64,000 nt of DNA from Muscardinus avellanarius (Eukaryota > Chordata > Mammalia > Rodentia > Gliridae), in contig OY726567.1 in assembly GCA_963383645.1 (NCBI GenBank), forward strand, positions 66,974,075 through 67,038,074, written 5' to 3'. Under the pieces are notes generated by a model, which saw nothing but the letters and a program-made list of their open reading frames with translations, did no database searches and was not told the origin of the DNA. This document shows, piece by piece, positions 37,771 to 49,248 of this stretch; positions within the stretch are counted from its first letter, which is position 1, and every line of letters starts with the position of its first letter. The position numbers and the translations under genes are program-made.

Positions 37771-38178
37771 AGCCAGGTGTAGTGGCGAATGCCTGTGAGC
37801 CCAGTACTTGGGAGGCTGAGACCGAAAGATCCCAGATTTGAGGGCAGCCTCAGCAATAAGGTGAGACCCTCAGCAACCTAATGAGACTGTTTCAAAATAA
37901 AAAAAAAGGGCTGGGATGTAGCTCGGAGGTAAAATGCCTGGGTTCAATCCCCGGTAGAATTTGCCATGAGTCAGGCGTGGTGGTGCACGCTTGTAATCCC
38001 CGCATCCAGGAGGCTGAGACCCGAGCGGTTCAGACAGCCTCAGCTACTTAGTGAGGCCCTCTGCAACTCAGTGAGACCTGGTTTCAAAATAAATAAAAAA
38101 TAGGGCAGGGGCTGTAGCTCGGAGGTCAAATGGCCCTGGGTCTCACCCCCAGACTCGCAAAAAAAAAAAAAAAAAAAG
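37771..38178 (+). repeat. type a SINE followed by type c SINE
   Basis: Type a at about 37,771-37,965 and type c at about 37,972-38,178 with a poly(A) tail. The type c copy begins right at the end of the first element's dID. Confidence 0.85.
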
Positions 38179-38251
38179 AATTTGCTATGAATGAACTTCT
38201 ATTTAATTGAATGTGTACCAGTATTGGGAAGAGGCATCAAAATGTATTAAT

Positions 38252-38913
38252 GTGCCGGTATTGGAAAATTGCTTTGATAATTTCCAAAATGTAAAATATA
38301 GTCAGAGCCTAGGTGCTGTGCAGGCACTCAAGCTGGGAGGAGGCGGCAGCTATTACAATGCAGAGTTCCTGTCTTTACCCTTCATTCTAATGATTAACCT
38401 ATAGTAAAAGTCTTAGAGTCAACAGAAGCCTTTAGCCCTAAAACTACAATAGAGGCAACCGATGCCTCTGTTTACCTCCTCTCCTCTGTGATCTTGCCTG
38501 GGAATAGGAAATATAAACATGCAGCTTCAAAGCACCCTAGTTGATGAGCAACTAATACTGCCCCAGTACATTAGAGCCAAAGGCCAGGTAGATTCTTGAC
38601 CCTTGCACTTAGTAAGTGCACTGTCCCGGAGACAAAGAGGCACCTGGCTACGGAATAAGTAACTAGCCCATTGCCTTGGTAACGCTGACACCAATACAAA
38701 ATCTACCTAAAGGTTAGGGTCCCCAAAAGGGGCCAGAGTTCCATTTTCGGGCTCTCCAGCATGCAGGTCAGCATGCTGCTTTTTCCTTCTCTATTTCCTA
38801 CTGATTTTGTAATAAAGATTTGTTAAAGCTGCACTGAGCTGCCTGTTAGTTTTTTCTATTCGACAAATTTTAGTTGAATAAGAAAAAGAACCCCCACCAT
38901 TTAAACCGTAACA
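38252..38913 (+). mobile_element. rodent solo LTR (copy 4 of 5)
   Basis: TGTGCCGGTATTGG to CCGTAACA, with AATAAA at 38,811-38,816 and a tgttaaagctgcac block after it. A partial repeat of the LTR start lies just upstream (about 38,213). It is in direct orientation with the LTR at 39,095; only SINE sequence lies between, so they are two insertions and not a provirus. Confidence 0.85.
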
Positions 38914-38919
38914 GAATGC

Positions 38920-39094
38920 ATATACCAGGGTAATCCTAGTACTTAGGAGGCTGAGACCGAAGGAGCACAGATTCAAAGCCGTCTTAAAGACTTAGCAAAT
39001 TCTCAACTTAGTGAGACCCTATTTCAAATTAAAAAAATAAAATAGGGCTGGGGGTGTAACTCAGAGGTAGAATGCTCCTGGTTCAACCCCTTAG
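38920..39094 (+). repeat. B1-dID SINE split by the next LTR
   Basis: The SINE is interrupted within its last dID bases (gttcaaccccttag). The missing end, caccacacacacacg, appears after the LTR at 39,820. Confidence 0.8.
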
Positions 39095-39815
39095 TGTGCC
39101 AGTATTGGAAAATTGCTTTAGTACTAATTTCCCAAATGTAAAAGCAGTCAGAGCCTGGGTGCCATGCAGGCACTCAGGCAGGGAGAGGCAGCCGCAATAC
39201 AATGCAGAGTTCCTCTCTCCCTCTGCCCTTTGTTCTAATGTTTAACCTATAGTAAGGATGGAAAGAAAATTAAGGCCTTTAGCCTTAAAAGCCTTAGAGA
39301 TAATTGGAGCCTTTAGCCCTAAAAATAAGTAAAGGCAATCAGTGCCTCCTGTTTACCTCCTATCCTTTGTGACCTGGTCTAGGTATAGGAAAGGTAAACT
39401 TCATCTGCTGCTTCAAAGCACCCATAATTGATAAGCAACCAATACTGCTCAATACAATAGAGGTGAAAGCCAGGTGGATTATTGACCCCTGCACTTAGTA
39501 AGTGCATTCTCCTTAGACAAAGAGGCACCACCTGGCTAAGAAATAAGTTACTAGCCCATTGCCTCGGTAACACTGATAAGATACCAATACAAAATCTAGT
39601 TAAAGGCTAGGGATGGAGCAGGGGTCAGTTACATTTTCATGCTTTCAGGTGTGCATTGCCAGCATGCTGCTTTTTCTTTCTCTTCTCTATTTCCTACTGA
39701 TTTTGTAATAAAGACTTGTTACTTGTTAAAGCTGCACCAAGCTGCCTATTAGTTTTAACTTCCAGTTCAACAAACTTTAAATAAAGAGCCCATAGCACCA
39801 TTTACAACCATAACT
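39095..39815 (+). mobile_element. rodent solo LTR (copy 5 of 5) inside a SINE
   Basis: Starts TGTGCCAGTATTGG. AATAAA at 39,706-39,711. Its end block (aaagctgcaccaagctgcc) matches copies 3 and 4. The short words ttag and ctag at the two edges look like a degenerate target duplication of the host SINE end. Confidence 0.85.
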
Positions 39816-40000
39816 CTAGCACCACACACACACGTACACAAATGCACATATCCCAGCTACTGTCATCCATTTCATTGTATGGAGTCTCACATCTGTCCCA
39901 GAGGTGTAGGCAGAGAGATCAGATTCTCCTAACTGTGCTGTGCTGAGGAAGCAACACGCTGTGGAGCCTTTCATAAACGGAACCAACTGAACAACTCCTC

Positions 40001-40332
40001 TTTTTTTTTATGGTGCTGGGGATTGAACCCAGGGGCATTCTACCTCCGAGTACACCCCCAGCTTGATTTTTTATTCTTTAAGGGCCTAAGTATCTGAGGC
40101 TGGCTGAGAACCCAGATGCTCCTGTCTCAGCCTCCCAAGCGCAGGGATTACAAGTGTGCGCTCGGCTTCCTCCTTCTCCTTTTCCTTCTGAGCTACACTC
40201 CCAGCCCATTTAATTAATTTGTTTATTTATAAGCAGGTTTCGATAAGTTGCTGAGGCTGTCCTCGATCCTGAGATCCTCCTGCCTCAGCCTCACCAGTCC
40301 TGGGATTACAGACATGAGCCACCACGCCCGGT
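40001..40332 (-). repeat. two B1-dID SINEs
   Basis: Minus copies at about 40,001-40,167 (deleted linker) and 40,183-40,332. Confidence 0.8.
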
Positions 40333-40866
40333 TTAGCTGATCTTCAAACATCCTGGGGGAGGGGGGGGGGGGCTGGGATGGGGCAGCAGTCGGTCCGACA
40401 GGGCACAGAGAGGCCTCGTGGCAGGCAGTAACCTCCCGACCCACAGGAGGGCAAGGGAGGCCACGGCGAGGGCTGAGCCCGGATCGCCGGCCCCAGCCAC
40501 TCTCTCTCCGGGTTTAGTTCTGCCAGCCCTAAGGAGGACAAAGCTGAGTCCCGTTGTCAAGGAGAGGGGCCCGTAACGCTGATTGGCGGAGAACTCTGGC
40601 CGGGTCTCCTCCTCCTCCCTCTGACCCGCTGCTCTAGGGGAAAGACCGGACCTCCCTAGAGCCTGGCAGGGCCCAGCCTTTGCCAGTCTCCATGACAACG
40701 CCACCCAGGCCGACCGCCTGCTGGCAAGCCTGCGCATGCCCAGGGCTTGCGCGCGGCCCAGTGAGAAGTTCCCTCAAACCTTCCGTAGAGACACAGTCCG
40801 AAAACTGGAGCGCTCAATTTGTTCCAGCGGGAGCCAATAGGCCGCAGGCTACGCTCCGGTGCATCT

Positions 40867-40879
40867 TGGGAAATGTAGT
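40867..40879 (-). promoter_or_regulatory. ZNF143-type binding site 1
   Basis: Perfect ACTACATTTCCCA core on the minus strand. Confidence 0.75.
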
Positions 40880-40976
40880 TCTAACGCTGCCGGAGACGCC
40901 AGGCGGGGACACGCAGACGTGCGAACGTCACCACCGCGAGGAGCAATGGGAAGCGCCCTTTTACCTCTATGCCTGC

Positions 40977-40989
40977 TGGGAAATGTAGT
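40977..40989 (-). promoter_or_regulatory. ZNF143-type binding site 2
   Basis: Identical 13-base core in the same orientation, exactly 110 bases downstream of site 1. Confidence 0.78.
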
Positions 40990-40999
40990 CCCCGGCCAG

Positions 41000-41175
41000 G
41001 CCGGGGAGGAGGGGGATTTGTTGGGCGGAACGGGCTACTCCGGGTGTGGGTGCTGGAGGGAAGAGGGGTCGGGTGAATTTGGCGCAAAGCCTGCGGGGGC
41101 ATGGAGTCCCGGTGAGCTTTGTGCGCTTGTACGGGAAGGTCATAAGGTTTGGGGGGCCTCGCCTAGGAGAGTAAG
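41000..41175 (+). other. ZNF444: inferred non-coding first exon of ZNF444
   Basis: The two best donors are TCCCG|GTGAGC (after 41,111) and TAAG|GTGAGC (after 41,175). Either could splice to the coding exon at 45,587. The 5' limit is a guess. Confidence 0.4.
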
Positions 41176-41500
41176 GTGAGCGAGGGGGAAAGGAGGGAAG
41201 GACTCGGGGGAGGGTGGGACGAGGGACGGACGAGCCCGAGGAGAGGGGCCCGAGGAGGGAGGCCCGGGGGAGGGGGAGGGGAGAGAGGCCGGCGGGGGAG
41301 GGGCGGGCGGCGGGCGGGCCTGGCGGGCGAGCTGAGCGGGGGAGGGGCGGGCCCGCGGGCGGGGGAGGGGGCCGGAAGCGGCGTGCGGGGCGGGCGGGCG
41401 GGCGCGGGACCCGCCTCTGGGGGAATTCGCGCGGAGGGCCGCCGGGGTAGGTTTTTGTAACGCGGGCGCGGGGCGCGGCGCGGACACCGCAGCGCACCTG

Positions 41501-42427
41501 CACTTCGCAGGCTTGAGGCTCCCGAGGATAAAATCACTGGCCCACTTCTTTCTTTCCCGATTTAAAAACACTAACCTCATTAGCTCGTGGCAAGGGGATG
41601 GATGTATTAATGTGGGCAAAGGGCGCAGGGACTGTCTGTCTGCTGGTCTGAAGGCGCCCCCTCCCCCGGCCGGATGCAGTCCCCTTCTACTTCCCATGTT
41701 AGCGCCTGTTCCAGTTTATCGTTATTTTTAAATCTGTGTGCCTGTTTCGTAGCTGTTTCCCACAACACCTCGCAAGGGACTTAGGACCGAGTTTTAACAG
41801 TAAATGCTAACTCGAACGCCTAGGCTGAGCGCTTATTTCCTGTTGCTGGTCTCAGCATTTTTGTTTTCCCTATATTAATTCTCGAGGTGGCTCTTGGACT
41901 AGTGCTTTTTTTTTTTTTTGCCACCATTGCCGAGGAAATGGAGACAATGTGTAAAAAGTGCCCTTGTACCTTGTCCAAGGACACATACCTGGTAGGTGGC
42001 AGAGCCAGAATTTGCTCCAGAACCCTTGTTCTCTCAGTAAATATTTGTCCAGTGGGCCACTGGCTGTCAGCCAGGGATGGTTTTGTTCTCGCAGGAAACA
42101 GAGGGAGGTCTAGCTTCATGTTGGGTTGTCACACCTAGGAAGCGCCTCTGGCATCTAGCTGGATAAGGCCCATGATGCTACACTATCCAACACAGCCTGC
42201 GGCAACGCAGAATCATCCAGTCCCAAATGCCATTTATGCTGAGGTTGAGAAACTCAAGAGTAGGCAAACAGGTCCTTGTGGCGCATTTTATGCTGGGCCA
42301 TTTCTAATTCATGCTTCCACTTGAAGGAGTTATTAGCCCTATGTCACAGGTTAAGAAAATAAACTCAACCAAGCCAAGGTCACATAGCTGATGAGTGGCA
42401 GAGTTGAACATTGAAGCCAGGTGGCCT
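41501..42427. other. first intron of ZNF444: unique sequence and two MIR relics
   Basis: MIR-like segments lie at about 41,930-42,030 (cttgtccaaggacacatacc, then ggtggcagagccag) and about 42,330-42,425 (ccaaggtcacatagctgatg). Confidence 0.6.
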
Positions 42428-43108
42428 TTTTTTTTTTTTTTTTTTGCAGGTCTGGGGATGGAACCCAGGGGCATTCAGCCTCTGAGCTACACCTCCTGCC
42501 CTAGTTTTTATTCTTTAATTTGAAACAGCGTCTCACTAAGTTGCAGAGGGCCTCACTAAGTAGCTGAGGCTGTCCGTGAACAGTGATCCTCTGGTCTCAG
42601 CCTCCCGAATGCAGGGATTACAAGAGTGTGCCACCATGCCTGGCTGGTCAGTTTTTTTGTTTTTTTGTTTTTGTTTTTTTTTTAAACTAGAGTCAAACCC
42701 AAGGGCATTCTGCCTCCGAGCTTCACCCCTAACCCCATTTTATTTTTTATTTTGAAACAGGGCATTGCTGAGTTGTTGCCAAATTGCTGAGGCTGGACTC
42801 AAACCTTCAATCCTCCTGTCTCAGCCTCCCACGTACTAGAATTACAGGTGTGCATCACCACACCCAGATCAGAGCCTGACTTTTTTTTTTTTTTTTTTGA
42901 GTGGTGTTAGGGATTGAACCTAAGACATTCTATCTCTGAGCTACACACCCCTTCCCACCGCCTTATTTTATGTCATTATTTGGAAACAGGGTCTCATTAA
43001 GTTGCTTAGGGCCTTACAAAGTTGCTGAGGCTGGCCTCAAGCCTGTGATCCTCCTATCTTAGCTTCCCAAGTACTGGGATTACAGGTGTGCACCACTACA
43101 CCCCGGCT
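42428..43108 (-). repeat. three minus-strand B1-dID SINEs
   Basis: Type c at 42,428-42,645, type a at about 42,660-42,868 and type a at about 42,883-43,108, each with its own T-rich tail. Confidence 0.86.
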
Positions 43109-43740
43109 AGAGCCTGACTCTTAATCATGGTATTAATACAGCCTGAGGAGGTGCTGGCACCGGCTCTGGAGTCGGGTCTGGGTTCTGTTTCATCTTTTCA
43201 TCTCCATCACTCTGCATTTCTCCCGTATGATGGGCCCCCGGCTTATAGGCCGTTAGGAGAACTAGGCAGGGCAGTGCTATAAGACAGATGCCACTCTGTG
43301 GCCACCTACTGGGACATCCTGGTGCCTGGCTCTGGGCTGGACATGTGACATAGCCAGTTAGACAACAGGGTCATAGCTGACTTCACACAGGTGGCCTACT
43401 CACTGGGCAACAGGGCTGATTTATAGGATGGAGCGACTGTACTTTACTACTTAGTATGAGCTTTCTCAGTGGCGGGCCCTGGATTGGGTGGCCCTGGGAA
43501 AGAGTCCATTTCCCATGAGGCTTGCTCTGCATCTGCACAGCCCAGGCTTGGTGACCTGTGATTACCCAGGGCTTATAACCTGCCAGCTGAAAGCCTGCAC
43601 TCCCTGGGACTCAAGTTCCTCTCCAGGGCCCAGTGGTCTTTCTCACAGCAGCAAACCTCTGCAGCTTTTGAGATTTGCTCTGGCTGAAGTCTTCTAGGAA
43701 TCCCACCCTGCCCGCTCTGAAGTTAATCAGTCCTTAACTT
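43109..43740. other. intronic unique sequence
   Basis: No repeat or exon recognised. Confidence 0.45.
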
Positions 43741-44138
43741 TTTTTTTTTGGTGGTACTGGGGGTGGAACCCAGAGGCTTTCTACCTCCAGCCTATACTCC
43801 CAGACCTGTTTTATATTTTATTTGGAAACAGGGTCTCACTAAGTTGCTGAGGGCCTCACTAAGTAGCTGAGGCTGGCTTCAAACCTGCGCGATCCTCCTG
43901 TCTCAGCCTCCCAAGCGTGGGTATTACAAGCGTGTGCCACCATGCCCAGCTCAACTTTTTTTTTTTTTTTAATACTGGGGATTGAACCTAGTGACATTTT
44001 ACTTGAGATCTGTACCCCAGTCATCCCTCCCTCTTTTTTTGGAAACCAGGTCTCACTAAGTTGCTGAAGCAGGCCTTGAAGTCCTCCTGTCTCGGCCTCC
44101 CAAGTATTGGGATTACAGGGTGTGCCGCCACCCCCACC
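43741..44138 (-). repeat. two B1-dID SINEs, types b1 and a
   Basis: 43,741-43,951 carries gggggtggaacccagaggc (b1). 43,956-44,138 is a diverged type a. Confidence 0.84.
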
Positions 44139-44472
44139 TTAATCAGCCCTTAAATGGATGGCTGGGTGGGTGGGAGGTGAGGCTGCAGCCTAGTTTGGGG
44201 GGCAGGTAGAGGAGGGTGTGAGTGCAGGTTCTGCTACTTTCTAGCTGTGTCCCTGTGTAAGCCACCTTCACTTTCTCTGTCTGCAGAAGCGGGAGTAATG
44301 ATACCACCCTCATGAGCCCATTGGTCATCTGTAAAATTTCTGAGCACCCACCAGCATTTTGGGCTTGGAATATGTGGAGTCTTGCCTTCCTGAAGCTCAA
44401 ACTCTGTGGAGGGAAGATGGCATACAAATAGGACTTATGGCAGACCCTGTTAAATGCTAAAAGGAAACTAGT
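44139..44472. other. intronic unique sequence with inverted MIR
   Basis: About 44,215-44,320 reads like a minus-strand MIR (ctactttctagctgtgtccc). Confidence 0.55.
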
Positions 44473-44896
44473 CGCCGGACATGGTGGCACACGTTCATTA
44501 TCCCAGTACTTGAGAGGCTGAGACTGGAGGATTGCAGGCTTGACAGCCTCTGCAAGTAGTGAGACTCTCCTCAACCTAGTGAAACACTGTTGCAAAATAA
44601 AAATAAAAAATAGGAGCTGGGCATGGTGGCACACACTTGTAATCCCAGCATTTGGGAGGATGAGATAGGAGGATCATGGTTCGCAGACAGCCTCAGCTAC
44701 TTAGGCCCTTTGCAACTCAGTGAGACCCTGTTTCAAAATAAAGAATAAAAAGTAGGGCTGGGGCTATAGCTTAGAGTTTAAATGCCCCTGGGTTCCATCC
44801 CCAGTACAACAAAAGAAAGGAAAGAAAAGTAGAGCTAGAAATGTGGCTCGGAGGTAGAATGCTTCTGAGTTCAGTCTTCTCCAGTACCAAAAAAAA
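44473..44896 (+). repeat. B1, nested B1-dID and dID pieces
   Basis: B1 with linker (44,473-44,612), an inserted full type a copy (44,613-44,815), then a further dID half (44,830-44,896). Confidence 0.82.
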
Positions 44897-45586
44897 AAAA
44901 AAAAGGGAAACTAGTCATGGTGACATAACAGGGACTGGGGGATCTTGTGTGGACGCTGTGGTAGAGTGGACGACAATCTAGGAAGTCTTTCCAGCAGGGG
45001 ATAAGTGCATTGGGGCCTCAACAAAGAGCAGCTGGCTGAGAAAGGGCCAGGGGAGCACCCGGGGAGGAGACAGCGCGTGCTGAGACCCTGAGGAAGGAGC
45101 CGGCTTTCAGTCTGAGTGTTAGAAGGGATCCCGTGTAGCTGAAGTGTAGGGAACCAGGGAGATGGAGAGGTAAGATGAGAAGGTAGGCTGGTGCTAGGCT
45201 TTGTGCAGACTTGTGGCCATAGTGAAGAGTTTGTGCCCAGAACAGAGTAAGCATATAGTCAGCCCTAGGAGGGAGAATGAAAACCACCCTCTCTTCAGCC
45301 CTGAGCAGCAATGTGCAGCACCTCGGGGACCTTGTATGGTCTATTCCCCCACCCCCTGCCTACCTGGTGAGTGCTTCATCTACAGGGAGGGAACCAGGGC
45401 ACACGGGCAATGGCACTTACTCCCGGTGGCACGGCAGAGGGCCGGTTAAGCTGGGAGTGGGTCCCTGATGCTGCCAGGCTTCAGCCCCGTGTCTGGACCC
45501 CCACGTTCTTACACCCACAGCAGCAGGTGGAAGTTTCTGGGAAGACTACGCTGGGCCCTTACCTTGCCAAATTTCCCTCCCCACAG
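44897..45586. other. ZNF444: ZNF444 intron end
   Basis: Unique sequence up to the acceptor ttccctccccacag at 45,573-45,586. An extra non-coding exon cannot be excluded. Confidence 0.5.
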
Positions 45587-45615
45587 GTGCTGCTGGCCCC
45601 AACCCAGAAGGCCCC

Positions 45616-45927
45616 ATGGAGGTGCCGGCACCACAGCCAGTGAAACAGGAGGGTCTGGCAGCCGAGGCCCTGACCCTGGACTCCCCATGGCACCGCTTCC
45701 GCCACTTCCACCTGGGCGATGCCCCTGGGCCCCGTGAGGCGCTGGGGCTGCTCCGCGCCCTGTGCCGGGATTGGCTGCGGCCCGAGGTGCACACCAAGGA
45801 GCAGATGTTGGAGCTGCTGGTGCTGGAGCAGTTCCTGAGCGCTCTACCTGCCGACACCCAGGCCTGGGTGTGCAGCCGGCAGCCCCGGAGTGGGGAGGAG
45901 GCTGTGGCCCTGCTAGAGGAGCTCTGG
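45616..45927 (+). CDS. ZNF444: ZNF444 coding exon 1: SCAN domain
   Basis: Encodes residues 1-104 of ZNF444, which I recognise from near-identity to the human protein. The exon starts at 45,587 after a strong acceptor, with 29 bases of 5' UTR. The ATG is in a good context (gccccATGG). Residues 1-20 include a PVKQE motif that fits a SUMO-attachment consensus. Residues 21-104 form the SCAN domain, a Leu-rich helical module that mediates dimerisation with other SCAN zinc-finger proteins. The donor is TGG|GTGAGC after 45,927, in phase 0. If the donor were skipped, the frame would run to a stop at 46,011 and give a SCAN-only product, but nothing shows that this happens. Confidence 0.97.
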
Positions 45928-46675
45928 GTGAGCCCCGGGCGGACAGGCGGGCGGGCAGAGATCCAGGAGGGCTTCACTGGCTGCTACCTCTGCAGGGCCC
46001 TCAGCGTGTAGAGGCACTGCACTTAAACAGATGCTTAACAAAGTACTGTGACCCCCTGGAAATACGGTGTGGCCCCAGGCTGGGTGCAGGGGGGAGGGCA
46101 GGGAATATCCATTAGGAAAGGAGGGCAAGGAGCTGCTTCCTATTCCAGCAGCTGCACAGCAGGAGCAGCTGGACCACAGCATGCTTGATGGTCCTTTGGA
46201 AGGACCTGGAGCTTGCTGGGAGCAGCTCTGGGCCATCCTGGCTCCTTGCAGCCAAGGGAGGAGTGGGGCCAGGCATGGAGGGTCCACAAGGCGCCCAGCC
46301 GTCCTCTGCCATGGGGTCCGAACAGCACTAACTGCCCCCACAGCAGTGTGTGACAACACAGGATGCTGTCTTTCCATATCTTAGAGTGACAAAGAATTAT
46401 TTAAGTAAGTGGAACTCTAGGTAAAGGTGTTGAAGGACAGGGGCACGGGTGGGGTGAGCCGCTGCCCAGCTGTGGTGCTGGCATGGGAAGCCTAGCGCTG
46501 GGAAGTGCTGCCTAGGACGGCTGGGCCTCCAGCCTGTGATTGCTGACTATCAGAGTTCTCACCTCACCAGTGCATCACAGGTTGAGAAGGATGAGGATGC
46601 CTGAAAGAAGGTGTCTGTGCTACTGTAAACAGCTGTCACTGGAAACCACCCAGAAGCTTGCTCCATCCCACCCCC
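45928..46675. other. ZNF444: ZNF444 intron, unique part
   Basis: Overlapping open frames on both strands (up to 154 codons minus) have no domain. I see no extra exon. Confidence 0.5.
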
Positions 46676-47244
46676 TGTGGTACTGGGATTCAACACAGGG
46701 GTACCTCCAAGCTACTTTTTTTTTTTTTTTTTTTTTTTGGTACTGGGGATTGAACCCAGGGTATTCTATCTCTGAGCTACACCTCAGCCATATTTTTTAT
46801 TCTTTATTTTGAAACAGGGTTTCACTGAGTTGCAAAGGGCCTCACTAAGTAGCTGAGGCTGTCCACGAACCATGATCCTCCTGTCTCAGCCTCCCAAACG
46901 TTGGGATTGCAAGCGTGCAATGCCACTACAGCTTTTTGTTTTATTTTGAAACAGAAGGATCACAGATTTGAGGACAGCCCCAGCAATTTAGTGAGACACT
47001 TTTTTTTTTCTTTTTTTTCTTTTTGGTGGTACTGGGGGTGGAACCCAGGGGCTTTTTTCCTCTGGGCTATACTCCCATACCTATTTTATATTTTATTTGG
47101 AAACAGGGTCTCACTAAGTTACTGAAAGCCTCACTAAGTAGCTGAGGCTGGCTTCAAACCTGTGCAATTCTCCTATCTCAGCCTCCCAAGTGTGGGGATT
47201 GCAAGTGTGTGCCACCACACCCGGCTTCTCTTTTCTTTGCTTTT

Positions 47245-47279
<35 letters not shown>

Positions 47280-47786
47280 TGTGTGTGTGGTTCTGGGGAT
47301 TGAGCCCAGGGGCATTCTACCTCTGAGCAAAACCCCAACCCTAATTTTTATTCTTTTATATTTGAAACAGGGTCTCACTAAGTTGCAGAGGGTCTTACTA
47401 AGTAGCTGAGGCTGGCCACGAACCACAATCCTCCTGTTTCAGCCTCCAAAGTACTGGGATTACAAATGTCCACCACCACACCCAGCCCTATTTTATTTTT
47501 TGTTTTGTAACAGGGTCTCACTAAGTTGCTGAGGCTGTTCTCAAACCTGCAATCCTCCTGTCTCAGCCTCCTAAGTACTGGGATTATAGGCATGTGCCGC
47601 CCACCATTCCCTGCTGTGAGACCATATTTCAAAATAAAAAAATAAAAATGGCTGTGGGTGTAGCTCAGGCATGGAACGCCCCTGCGTTCAATCCCCAGTA
47701 CCTCACACATACAAAAAGAAATGGTCTCATTAAGTTGCTGGAGCTGGCCTCCAACCACCAGCACAGGTGTATACCACCACACCTGG
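46676..47786. repeat. dense SINE cluster in a ZNF444 intron
   Basis: Minus copies: a dID piece (46,676-46,715), type a (46,716-46,932), type b1 (47,005-47,227), type a with a GT tail (47,240-47,487) and a B1 half (47,488-47,605). A plus-strand linker and dID follow (47,608-47,720), then a B1 scrap. Several are nested. Confidence 0.82.
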
Positions 47787-48502
47787 TTGCTTTGTCTTCC
47801 TTGTTCACTGATGTGTCCCGGTTCTTAGCATAACCCCTCGTATGTAGTAGGTGCTAAAAATGGGATTACAAATGGGATTGTGAATAACCTTCGCCCTGCT
47901 ATGAAATATGTGGTTTTGACACAGAAGGCCAGGGCACTACCTGCTTCTCCGTTTCTGTAGAGAATCTGATCTGCCCAGAGAGATTGAATGACTTGGTTAT
48001 AGACACCCAGCATCTGGACTTAGAATACAATAGCCAAAGAGGATTACTTGAGGCAGCGGGGGCAGGGCACCTGTCAGTTCAGGAAACCCCAAGCAAAGCT
48101 GGTAGTTGGAAAGAGGGGTGGCAGCAGTGGCTGGTGAGCACTGTCAGCCCTTCTCATGTCAGGATAGAAGGGGAATCCCAGCTCCAAAGGCAGCCAGGAG
48201 CTCAGGAAACCAGCTAAAATGAACAAGTAGGCACAAAAGCAGAAATGAGGGAAACGTGTTAATCATTAAAGCCCCAAATCATTTTTTAGAAAAATAAAAG
48301 TAGCACAAAGCATAAGCAAGGTGACCAGGCACAAAAGTTGGTCAGGGACAAAAGGAAAAGTCAGTGGTGAAAACGAGTAGGGCGGAACACCTGCAGACGG
48401 AGAGCTGAGGGCGTCTTTGTGTCTTGCTCAGGCATCTAGAGCCCAGAAAAACAGACTGCTTTCTTGGGTGATACAAATTGCCAATATATGCTCATAAAAG
48501 CT
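47787..48502. other. intronic unique sequence with MIR relic
   Basis: About 47,940-48,020 resembles MIR (gagattgaatgacttggtta). The A-rich part at 48,220-48,380 is unrecognised. Confidence 0.45.
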
Positions 48503-48795
48503 AGGCACGGTGGTGCATGCCTATGAGTCAAGAGACTGAGACAGGAGGATCACTGGTTTTAAGGATGGCCTTAGCAACCAACATAGCAAGACACTTAGCA
48601 CGACCCTGTTTCAAAATAAAAAGGGTACTTGGGAGGCTTAGACAGGATGATCGCAGGTTTGAGGCCAGCCTTAGCAACTTATAATGAGATCCTGTTTCTT
48701 AAAATAGGGTGGGGGGGATGTAGCTCAGAGGTAGAATGCTCCTGGACTCCATCCCTACCAACACTAACACACACACAAACACACACACTTTGTGG
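48503..48795 (+). repeat. B1 half and B1-dID SINE
   Basis: 48,503-48,625 and 48,626-48,790, the second ending in a CA-rich tail. Confidence 0.78.
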
Positions 48796-49248
48796 TGTGG
48801 CTCCAAGAATGCCCTGGTTTCAATCTGCAATAATAATAATAAGCCTTACATGTTCCCCTGCAGTTCACCCAAATGGCAGCAAGAAGCTAAAGAGAGATTT
48901 TAACAAGTAAGCAAGTTAGCTATCTGCTGCAAATCACACCAAACTTGTGCCGAAATCATCAGCACCTAATCCCACAGTTCCTGTGGGCCAGATTTGAAGG
49001 TGGTGGGCAGGCTGCATTTCTGGCCACCCAAGGCTGGCTGAGGTTGGGTAGCCCGCGTTCACTGTGGTTGCTGCAGGACTCAGTCCTCACCCAGGGGCCC
49101 CTCCACAAGGAGGCCTGAGCAGCCTCCAGCACAGGCTGTTTTATTCAGAGCGCAGAACAGGATCTGATGACTGGCTAAAGGTGGGGCAAGAGAAGGAGAG
49201 AAATACAGACTTATTCCTCGATTTGGAATGTGGTATCTCTTGTTCCAG
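48796..49248. other. ZNF444: ZNF444 intron up to the second coding exon
   Basis: Unique; ends with the acceptor tctcttgttccag at 49,236-49,248. Confidence 0.6.

Larger units (their letters stand above)
40560..41500 (+). promoter_or_regulatory. ZNF444: CpG-island promoter of ZNF444
   Basis: The GC-rich, CpG-rich block contains two perfect copies of TGGGAAATGTAGT (40,867-40,879 and 40,977-40,989). On the reverse strand this is ACTACATTTCCCA, the core bound by ZNF143/THAP11. CCAAT boxes lie at 40,834-40,838 and, inverted, at 40,582-40,586. An NRF1-like tgcgcatgcc lies at 40,731. No TATA box is seen. Downstream, 41,176-41,450 is an almost unbroken G-rich plus strand. The start site probably lies within about 100 bases after the second site, but this is inferred. 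Confidence 0.8.

Noticed and set aside
38252..39815. A small provirus with two LTRs
   Set aside because: Only a SINE lies between the two LTRs, and the second LTR sits inside that SINE, so they are separate insertions.
40333..41697. Pro- and Gly-rich frames on both strands in the second CpG island
   Set aside because: Same base-composition effect; no conserved protein recognised.
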